From contig JALVRJ010000110.1 in the NCBI GenBank assembly GCA_027031305.1, positions 1 through 6,059 of the forward strand: a DNA stretch of 6,059 nt. Direction: 5' to 3'. The notes beneath the pieces are model-generated. The model ran no database searches, was not told where the DNA came from, and saw only the letters and a program-made list of their open reading frames with translations. Both the position numbers and the translations under genes were made by a program. This stretch comes from Hyphomicrobiales bacterium (GTDB lineage Bacteria; Pseudomonadota; Alphaproteobacteria; Rhizobiales; Aestuariivirgaceae). Positions 1-6,059 of this stretch are shown here, piece after piece (position 1 is the stretch's first letter; each line of letters starts with the position of its first letter).

Positions 1-267
1 CCACCCCACGGCCACCGCCACCAGCCACAACACCAGGTTTTCCGTGACATAAGAGACGGGCCCCACGGCGAAACCGCTGACATTGAGCGGGTCCAGCAGC
101 GGAATCACCAGCCCGTTGAACACCAGCACCGCCGCCACGGCCAGGAACGACCGCGCGATGGCCGCTCCGTCCGCGCCGAAGGGCGCCACCGCCTCGTCCT
201 CGCGCCCGCGCAACAGCAACGCGAAGGCCCGCCACGCCTCCCGCGCCTCTCTCAGAAAAATCTCCAT
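1..267 (-). CDS. Inner-membrane protein of unknown function, N-terminal part (cut by window edge)
   Basis: The first 89 residues of a protein that continues beyond base 1. The ATG at 267-265 is preceded by an AGAAGGGGG purine tract six bases away, a good ribosome binding site; an ATG five bases upstream is followed at once by TGA, so it is not the start. The N-terminus is a charged, probably amphipathic stretch (about residues 1-40, rich in Arg, Glu and Ala) that would lie in the cytoplasm. A hydrophobic segment follows at about 41-58 (FLAVAAVLVFNGLVIPLL) and a second begins at about 78 and is cut by the edge. The layout recalls small uncharacterised multi-pass membrane proteins of alphaproteobacteria (Yip1-like in style), but that is an impression only. 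The protease gene lies 81 bases upstream with no terminator between, so the two may share a transcript. No function can be assigned. Confidence 0.75.
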   Translation of the reverse strand, partial: MEIFLREAREAWRAFALLLRGREDEAVAPFGADGAAIARSFLAVAAVLVFNGLVIPLLDPLNVSGFAVGPVSYVTENLVLWLVAVAVGW

Positions 268-348
268 CACATGCCCCCTTCTTCGACAACCATCCCGTCC
301 TTCCGCGCATTCCACGCACCATGAATGGACGGGCCCGAGAAACCCGCT

Positions 349-1974
349 TCAGCGCAAGGCGACGGGCGGCAGACTCCCGGTCGATATCGCCAGGCCCCGC
401 CCCTGCTTCGTCCGGTTCCGCCGCGCCGTCCGGCACGGTCCGACATTCACCCGTTCCGGCGCCACCAGGCCCAGCAACCTTGGCCGCCCCCTCTCGTCGG
501 CCATCACCATCACGCCGCCCGCCGTGGGCAAGGTTCCCTTGCATTGCAGCTCCACCGGCGCGCGTCCACCCCGCCCCTTCTCCATCACGCCCCGACACGT
601 TACCTGCCGCAGGCCCATGTCATCGTGCGACAGCGAACCACAGACATTGAAGCCCGCCACGAAGACCTTCCCCGACCGGCCGAACTCGGGCAAGGCCTTC
701 ACGGGTGGTACCGCCGGACGGCACAGGGACCGGGTCAGATAGAGGATGGCCAGGCCGCCTTCTTCCCCTTCCGCCGAAACGACCTTCTCCACGATGGCGC
801 GCGACATGTCCTGTTTGCGACCCACGTGCGGGCGCGGGACGAACACCATGCGCCTGCCCATGGCATCCCCCGCGTTACGGATGCATCGCGCCGGCACGAT
901 CACATGGTGCGGCCCGGTGCACGCGGCGGTACAGGCGCCCGCCAGTCGCCACTTGCCATTTTTCCCCCGCTCGCTCACCACCAGCACGCCGGTGGAAACC
1001 ATCAACCGTTCCTGCCAGCGCAGCCGCGCAATCTCCCGCCTGGTTTCCCGGCGCGCCTTCATGCGTTTCAGGGCGGGAATGATGTTTTCGGCCGGCGCCG
1101 CCACGTTCATTCGGCGCAATATCTTGCGCTTCACCACCTTGCCGGTTCGCCGGTTTCTGTAGACGCGGCCGAACTTGTTGGAACCGGAAAATACCGCCGC
1201 GATGAGCGGTTTGCCCTTGCTCCTCACCAGCATCGGCGAGCCAGACGCACCCTTCGTCGCGTCGCAGTCGTGCACCAGCACCGACTGCCCCGTGCGCCGC
1301 CTTTCGCGCCGCGCAATGCGGCGCGCATACTTGTCTGCCAGCGCCTGGCACACGGAATACCGGAGCTTTCGAATGCCGCGCTTGAGGAGATCGCCATGAA
1401 ACCCCACCAGCATCAGGGGATGCCCCTTGCGCAACCGCTTGTCCCGCGCCTTCACCGGCGCCATGCGCAGCCGCGCCGGGCAGGCGCGCCCCGCCTCCAG
1501 CGGCAACAGGGCCCAGTCCATCGATCGCTCGCCATTGAAGGCCTTCTTGTTGCCTGGTCCGGCAACCATGAAGCGGCGCCGCGCGGCATCGGAAGGAAAG
1601 CCGGCGAGATCGAACACCATCACGCGCTTTCTGTCGCCCGGCCACAGAATGAAGCGCATGGTCCCCAGGTCCGGCACGAACCCCGAATGGCCACGCACCT
1701 TCATCACGCAATGCGCCGAGGTCAGGATGGTGCGCCGCCCCACGCAAGTGGCGGTGCAGCTGGCCACCTTTTTCGGCACCAACCGTCCCTTGCCATCGCG
1801 CACGCGATAAACCAGCAGGCCAATGGCATTGCCCAGCACCTGTTCCAGCTTCGGCGGCAACGGCTTGCGGTCATCCCGCCCGATCACATCCGCCCGCGCC
1901 GCCCCTGGCAAGGCACCGATGAACAGCAACCCCGCCAGCACCCATGACCATCTCGTCTTCATGCCCCCGATCAT
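349..1974 (-). CDS. Secreted trypsin-like (S1 fold) serine protease with a second, catalytically dead protease domain
   Basis: 541 residues from the ATG at 1974, chosen because GGAGG (1988-1984) lies nine bases upstream; an ATG at 1962 (residue 5) is also possible, and the frame stays open to 2028. Residues 5-28 form a Sec signal peptide (Lys/Arg, hydrophobic core, ALPGAARA cleavage site), so the product is exported. Domain 1 (about 40-300) has a complete S1 triad: His88 in TSAHCV, Asp153 in SMDWALLPLE, Ser244 in GASGSP, the last resembling the S1B/glutamyl-endopeptidase type. A basic linker (about 303-323) leads to domain 2 (about 324-541), which aligns with domain 1 throughout: CTATCVG with CTAACTG, TSAHCV with VPARCI, DWALLPL with GLAILYL, LVGFHGD with VAGFNVC, GASGSPM with PTAGGVM. 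The cysteines match pairwise (73/348, 77/352, 89/364, 165/418, 209/460, 237/478), but the triad is replaced by Arg363, Gly407 and Ala485. Substrate and partner are unknown; the protein is very rich in Arg and Lys. Confidence 0.92.
   Translation of the reverse strand: MIGGMKTRWSWVLAGLLFIGALPGAARADVIGRDDRKPLPPKLEQVLGNAIGLLVYRVRDGKGRLVPKKVASCTATCVGRRTILTSAHCVMKVRGHSGFVPDLGTMRFILWPGDRKRVMVFDLAGFPSDAARRRFMVAGPGNKKAFNGERSMDWALLPLEAGRACPARLRMAPVKARDKRLRKGHPLMLVGFHGDLLKRGIRKLRYSVCQALADKYARRIARRERRRTGQSVLVHDCDATKGASGSPMLVRSKGKPLIAAVFSGSNKFGRVYRNRRTGKVVKRKILRRMNVAAPAENIIPALKRMKARRETRREIARLRWQERLMVSTGVLVVSERGKNGKWRLAGACTAACTGPHHVIVPARCIRNAGDAMGRRMVFVPRPHVGRKQDMSRAIVEKVVSAEGEEGGLAILYLTRSLCRPAVPPVKALPEFGRSGKVFVAGFNVCGSLSHDDMGLRQVTCRGVMEKGRGGRAPVELQCKGTLPTAGGVMVMADERGRPRLLGLVAPERVNVGPCRTARRNRTKQGRGLAISTGSLPPVALR
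1952..1962 (-). other. Alternative start of the protease with start of the signal peptide
   Basis: A second in-frame ATG at 1962-1960 begins MKTRWSWVLAG, a typical compact signal-peptide start. GGGGG lies only one base before it, too close for a Shine-Dalgarno element, whereas the ATG at 1974 has GGAGG at nine bases. Both starts give the same mature protein after cleavage at the ARA site. Confidence 0.4.
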
Positions 1975-2048
1975 CAAATCATGCCTCCGATTCACACCCG
2001 CCCCGCAACCATGCATGGCAAGGCGCAACAGGGCAACCGGAGGAATGC

Positions 2049-2076
2049 AAAAAGGGGCCGCGATGGCGGCCCCTTT
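2049..2076 (-). terminator. Intrinsic terminator of ilvC
   Basis: On the minus strand an uninterrupted stem AAAGGGGCCGC / GCGGCCCCTTT (11 bp) closes a four-base loop (CATC), and its 3' arm runs into five T (2053-2049). It starts about 35 bases after the ilvC stop codon and 75 bases before the protease start, so it cleanly separates the two genes. Read on the plus strand the stem is the same but is followed by TTTCTT, a poorer tract, so action on the minus strand is favoured. Confidence 0.93.
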
Positions 2077-2110
2077 CTTGGATATGCTGCCGAAAGGCTT
2101 GCGGTGGGCC

Positions 2111-3235
<1,125 letters not shown>

Positions 3236-3291
3236 TTATCGCTTCCGTCGGCCACGACGCCACATGCCTGGTCCCATCGGCACCCCGGCGT

Positions 3292-3984
3292 TCACCCGGC
3301 CACCTTCTCCGCGATGACCAGCCAAAAGGCGTGCGTTTCATCATATGGCGCCAACATGCCCACCTGCATGTTGTGCTTCAGCTCCAGAATGCGCCAGCCA
3401 TCCGCAAGCATCTCGTCGAGATCCCGCCTTGAGCTGAAATACAGGGCGCCGAGCCCCGCCAGCTTGCCATGGGAGACATCGAGACTCACCCCGTCCGCCG
3501 CCAGCCGGCCGCTGCGATAGGCCGAATGCGCGTCCGACAGGGGGTTGTAATGAAATTTTCCACCCGTCCGCAAAACCCGCCGAATTTCGCCGATCGCCCT
3601 TTTCTGGGCCTCGCGCCCCACGCACGTGAGCGCGCCTCGGTCGATGACGAGGTCGAAGGACTCGTCCTCGAACGGCAGCTCCGTGAAACTGCCCACGCGC
3701 AAGTCGCCCCGCAAGCCATCCCGGGCGAAACGCTCCCGGGCGAACGCCACCGCGGAGGGGCTGACCTCCACGCCGGCCACGTCAAAGCCCTCGCGCGCCG
3801 CGAACCACAGATTGTTGCCGGTGCCGAACCCCGTTTCCAGAATGCGCACTTCCTCGCGCGGCCTGTCCTTCGGGGCGTAACCGAAGACGAAGCTGATCAC
3901 GCTTTCATAGGGATATTTCGGCGTGTGCCCACGGCTGTAGACCTCTTCCCACGTCTCGCTGTTCTCTTCCAGGTAATCCGCCAC
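3292..3984 (-). CDS. Class I SAM-dependent methyltransferase, substrate unknown
   Basis: 230 residues, read from a GTG start (3984-3982) preceded by AAGGGAGAGGGG, a clear ribosome binding site. The Rossmann-like SAM fold is visible: motif I ILETGFGTGNN (48-58) with the Gly-rich loop, the acidic end of strand 2 at Glu73 in VEVSP, motif II at 105-115 (FEDESFDLVID), and the motif III region RRVLRTGGKFHYNP (135-148). This is the Methyltransf_11/25 style of domain that methylates small molecules or proteins. The N-terminal 45 residues (SETWEEVYSRGHTPKYPYES) probably form the substrate cap; the C-terminal 80 residues have no motif I recognise. No signal peptide or membrane segment, so cytosolic. 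It lies 60 bases after the unknown gene upstream with no terminator, so cotranscription is likely. Ubiquinone, tRNA, cell-surface sugar or other substrates cannot be separated from sequence alone. Confidence 0.93.
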   Translation of the reverse strand: MADYLEENSETWEEVYSRGHTPKYPYESVISFVFGYAPKDRPREEVRILETGFGTGNNLWFAAREGFDVAGVEVSPSAVAFARERFARDGLRGDLRVGSFTELPFEDESFDLVIDRGALTCVGREAQKRAIGEIRRVLRTGGKFHYNPLSDAHSAYRSGRLAADGVSLDVSHGKLAGLGALYFSSRRDLDEMLADGWRILELKHNMQVGMLAPYDETHAFWLVIAEKVAG

Positions 3985-4044
3985 GCCCCTCTCCCTTTTT
4001 GCAATCCTCGAAGGCGGAAGCCTACCTCCTCCCGCGTCGTTTCC

Positions 4045-5232
4045 TCAAGCCACCCGCACGAAGCTGCCGCCCGGCCATGTCTTCGTGGAAATAGGCTCGC
4101 CGAGGTTCTCCGCGATCAGCCGCTCACGCGCCTCCAGCAGGCGGTTCACCAGCGCCTCCTCCACTTCCGCGTAGGCTTGCGGGTCGCACTGACGCTTCAC
4201 CACGATGCCCAGCAGTTCCGTGATGGCGTTGCCCACCGAGTTCTGCGAGATGGTGACCACCAGCCTGCCCCCCTCGTCCCGGCAGAGCAGCTGCTCGTAG
4301 GCCGGTTGCCAGCGGATGTCGTTGGCGAATTGCGGATCCTGGATCACCCGCTCGCGCAGGTCGCGCGCCACGCGGATGAACTTCATGTTGCCCAGCAGGA
4401 TGTCGCGCACGGCGTTGGGGAAGTTGGCCTGCGCCGGCACACGTTCCTCGCCGGTGGAGACGAGCTGGAAGAAGGTGCGGTAAAAGTCGAGAAAACGCAG
4501 CAGAATCTGCTGGTATTCATGCCAGAAATACTTGTCGTGCAGCCGTTCGCGCCCGTCCGTAAGCACCCAGCTCGGCAGGCCCTGCGGATAGCCCGTCACC
4601 GACAGCGACACTTCCTCCCCCGCCACCGGCCGCAGGATTTGCAGGTCCAGGCCTTCGAAAAACTCCATGTAGACATCCGACAAGTGGCGCAGAAACAGCG
4701 TGTTGTGTCCCGAATCTGTCAGGTTGACATCATTCGGGTCGGCCTCTTCCGCCTGTTCGAGCGCATCCACCGGAAACACGATGAAATGGTTGTGAATCAT
4801 GCGGATGGAGGGCACGCCCGGCTTGTTCAGCGGCCAGGTGGCGTCCAATGACGCCTCGCCGCACAGGATGACATGCTTGGCCGGGTCGGGATATTTCTCC
4901 AGCATGTAGTCGATGAGAATGGCCGTCATGCGCTCCCACACCTTGCGCGCGGCGGATGGCATCTGGTCGCGCCGCACCGGCCGGCCCAGGGGGTCCAGGA
5001 TCTTGCGCGAGGTATCGTAGATGATGGAGGTATCGAACTCCGTCGAGTGCCCTATGAGCTTGCGATACATCAGCAGGTCTTCCGGCGTGCGGAACAGGCC
5101 GTTTTCCTCCGCCAGGTTGCGCAGGTTCGCCGGCGAATTGAAGAACTCCACCGGCGCCATGCCCTCGGGCACCTCGATGGGAATCTCCGGGTGCGGCGTG
5201 TGAATGCGTTTCGGCGTCGCTTTCAACGGCAT
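4045..5232 (-). CDS. Conserved-looking cytosolic protein of unknown function (395 aa)
   Basis: I do not recognise the family. The ATG at 5232 has GGGGAGG seven bases upstream, an optimal ribosome binding site. There is no signal peptide and no membrane segment; the protein is soluble and somewhat acidic. Visible features: a Pro-rich N-terminus (1-30), a charged segment ending in RKLIGHSTEFDTSIIYD (57-73), a strand-rich core with HVILCGEASLD (120-130) and IRMIHNHFIVFPV (143-155), a Trp/Tyr/Phe-rich helical stretch (232-257: LHDKYFWHEYQQILLRFLDF onward), and a C-terminal part with SQNSVGNAITELLGIVVKR (329-347). His147-x-His149 beside a beta strand faintly recalls HIT/GalT-type nucleotidyl transferases, but the full H-x-H-x-H signature is absent, so this is not a claim. 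It heads a likely two-gene unit with the methyltransferase and has an unusual structured leader. Confidence 0.9.
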   Translation of the reverse strand: MPLKATPKRIHTPHPEIPIEVPEGMAPVEFFNSPANLRNLAEENGLFRTPEDLLMYRKLIGHSTEFDTSIIYDTSRKILDPLGRPVRRDQMPSAARKVWERMTAILIDYMLEKYPDPAKHVILCGEASLDATWPLNKPGVPSIRMIHNHFIVFPVDALEQAEEADPNDVNLTDSGHNTLFLRHLSDVYMEFFEGLDLQILRPVAGEEVSLSVTGYPQGLPSWVLTDGRERLHDKYFWHEYQQILLRFLDFYRTFFQLVSTGEERVPAQANFPNAVRDILLGNMKFIRVARDLRERVIQDPQFANDIRWQPAYEQLLCRDEGGRLVVTISQNSVGNAITELLGIVVKRQCDPQAYAEVEEALVNRLLEARERLIAENLGEPISTKTWPGGSFVRVA

Positions 5233-5233
5233 G

Positions 5234-5273
5234 AAAAAACCTCCCCTGCCACTTCGTTGGTAGCGGGGGAGGT
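5234..5273 (-). terminator. Terminator-like hairpin overlapping the ribosome binding site of the unknown gene
   Basis: On the minus strand ACCTCCCC pairs with GGGGAGGT (8 bp), then one C/A mismatch, then GC/GC, a T-G wobble and AC/GT around a seven-base loop. The 3' arm runs directly into six T (5239-5234), the form of an intrinsic terminator. The same 3' arm contains GGGGAGG, the Shine-Dalgarno sequence of the gene starting at 5232. It could end transcripts coming from rlpA, attenuate the downstream gene, or mask its ribosome binding site. Confidence 0.7.
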
Positions 5274-5296
5274 ATCACATTTTCCCGATGGCTGGC

Positions 5297-5319
5297 AAAA
5301 CCCCGCACCTCGGTGCAGG
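5297..5319 (-). terminator. Weak terminator-like hairpin
   Basis: On the minus strand CCTGCAC pairs with GTGCGGG (seven pairs with one T-G wobble) around a CGAG loop, followed by one G and four T (5300-5297). It is shorter than the ilvC terminator. It lies between the two larger hairpins of the leader and may add to termination after rlpA. Confidence 0.4.
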
Positions 5320-5326
5320 ACAAGGG

Positions 5327-5388
5327 CCCACTCCCCCACCCGACATGATGGGAAGCAGGTGGTTGGGTGGCTCAGGCGGGGGAGTGGG
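5327..5388 (-). promoter_or_regulatory. Long leader hairpin with perfect 11-base arms
   Basis: CCCACTCCCCC (5327-5337) and GGGGGAGTGGG (5378-5388) are exact inverted repeats separated by 40 bases; inside, ACCC (5338-5341) can pair with GGGT (5365-5368). There is no T tract, so it is not an intrinsic terminator itself. On the minus-strand transcript its 3' arm (5337-5331) can also pair with CTCCCCC (5271-5265), the 5' arm of the terminator-like hairpin nearer the gene. That makes it a candidate switching element in the 190-base leader between rlpA and the unknown gene. Confidence 0.55.
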
Positions 5389-5422
5389 ATGGTGAGTGGT
5401 CGCGCCTCGGCGCAAGCGATAT

Positions 5423-6059
5423 TCAGCCACCCGTCGCCTGCACGGCGATGACCGTGGCGTCGTCAATGCCCGCCTGCAAGACGGCCTGACGCGCCTCGTC
5501 CGCGTCGACGGCGGAGGGATAGGGCCCCAGCTGCACCCGCCAGTAGCGCGCGCCCCCCACGCTGGCCGCCACCAGCCGCGCCGGGCCATGACGCCGCAGG
5601 TCACGATACAGTTCCTCCGCCCGTTCCCTGTCGGTGAACGAGGCCACCTGCACGAAGTAGGCCGCCCCGGTCACGGGTGCCGTTGCGGCCCGCACGCGCC
5701 GCCGCGGCGTGGCGCTGGCCAGCATCACCCCCGACCGCCCCGCGGCAGGCGCCGCACGCCCCCGGATGGCCGCCAGCAAGCGCGTCTTCGGGGCCGTGCG
5801 CATCTGGTTGAGCCGTGCCAGCAGGCGGCGGTCGTCGCCCAACGGCGCCGGCCCCAGGTATTCCACCTTCACCCGCGCCTTGCCCTTGCGCTTGTAACCC
5901 AGCTGCTCCGCAGCCGCCATGGAAAGGTCGATGATGCGCGTGCCCACGAACGGCCCGCGGTCGTTCACCCGCACCACCACCGTGCGCCCGTTCTCGAGGT
6001 TCGTCACCCGTGCGTAGGAGGGCAGCGGCATGGTCTTGTGCGCGGCGGAGAGGTAGTAC
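5423..6059 (-). CDS. rlpA: RlpA-like septal ring lytic transglycosylase with SPOR domain, C-terminal part (cut by window edge)
   Basis: The N-terminus lies beyond base 6059; the frame stays open to the edge, and the residues before the internal Met at 6031 (YYLSAAHKT) belong to the family's conserved block, so that Met is not the start. The double-psi beta-barrel domain shows SAAHKTMPLPSYARVTN and RVVNDRGPF-type sequence (here VVVRVNDRGPF), then RIIDLSMAAAEQLG; the His and Asp of these blocks are the residues linked to activity in this family. An Ala/Arg-rich linker of about 60 residues follows. The last 80 residues are a SPOR domain (AYFVQVASF, RYWRVQLGPY, DDATVIAVQ), which binds denuded glycan strands at the septum. 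RlpA proteins are exported, often as lipoproteins, and cleave peptidoglycan lacking stem peptides; the export signal is outside the window. Downstream hairpins probably terminate the transcript. Confidence 0.95.
   Translation of the reverse strand, partial: YYLSAAHKTMPLPSYARVTNLENGRTVVVRVNDRGPFVGTRIIDLSMAAAEQLGYKRKGKARVKVEYLGPAPLGDDRRLLARLNQMRTAPKTRLLAAIRGRAAPAAGRSGVMLASATPRRRVRAATAPVTGAAYFVQVASFTDRERAEELYRDLRRHGPARLVAASVGGARYWRVQLGPYPSAVDADEARQAVLQAGIDDATVIAVQATGG

Noticed and set aside
325..1947. Open frame of 540 codons on the plus strand opposite the protease
   Set aside because: His-, Arg- and Pro-rich composition with no domain, typical of the antisense frame of a GC-rich gene; the minus strand here encodes a clear protease with signal peptide.
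2009..2018. Perfect 10-base palindrome CCATGCATGG before the protease gene
   Set aside because: Single copy, no flanking symmetry and no promoter next to it; expected by chance at this length.
3236..3277. 13-residue Arg-rich frame (MGPGMWRRGRRKR) upstream of ilvC on the minus strand
   Set aside because: No ribosome binding site, and no branched-chain amino acid codons that would fit an ilv leader peptide; likely chance.
3469..4851. Open frame of 460 codons on the plus strand across the methyltransferase and unknown gene
   Set aside because: Spans two well-supported minus-strand genes and the gap between them; composition is that of a shadow frame.

Overview
The window is GC-rich chromosomal DNA from what is probably an alphaproteobacterium. 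This rests on the class I ketol-acid reductoisomerase, the RlpA-SPOR protein, the base composition and the gene style; it is inferred without a database search. All six recognisable genes lie on the minus strand. In transcription order they are: the C-terminal part of an RlpA-type septal lytic transglycosylase with a SPOR domain (runs off the right edge), a 395-residue cytosolic protein of unknown function, a class I SAM-dependent methyltransferase, ilvC, a secreted trypsin-fold serine protease, and the first 89 residues of an inner-membrane protein (runs off the left edge). No mobile element, tRNA, rRNA or CRISPR array was seen.

Layout from right to left. rlpA ends at 5423. A 190-base leader (5233-5422) follows that carries three GC-rich hairpins on the minus strand. 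The last one has terminator form (stem plus six T) and its 3' arm contains the Shine-Dalgarno sequence of the next gene. The unknown gene (4045-5232) and the methyltransferase (3292-3984) are 60 bases apart with no terminator between them and are probably cotranscribed. ilvC (2111-3133) has a 158-base upstream gap and a textbook intrinsic terminator at 2049-2076, so it looks like a transcription unit of its own, or the end of the upstream one. The protease (349-1974) and the membrane protein (up to 267) form the last pair, 81 bases apart.

IlvC (branched-chain amino acid synthesis) and RlpA (peptidoglycan remodelling at the septum) are housekeeping functions. The other genes have no visible functional tie to them, so the window reads as core chromosome with several independent units.

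Two things stand out. First, the protease is an internal duplication: an apparently active N-terminal trypsin-like domain is followed by a second copy that keeps the cysteine pattern but has lost all three catalytic residues. Second, the leader before the unknown gene can form mutually exclusive hairpins in the 1:2 / 3:4 versus 2:3 pattern of a transcription attenuator, with the terminator also able to mask the ribosome binding site.
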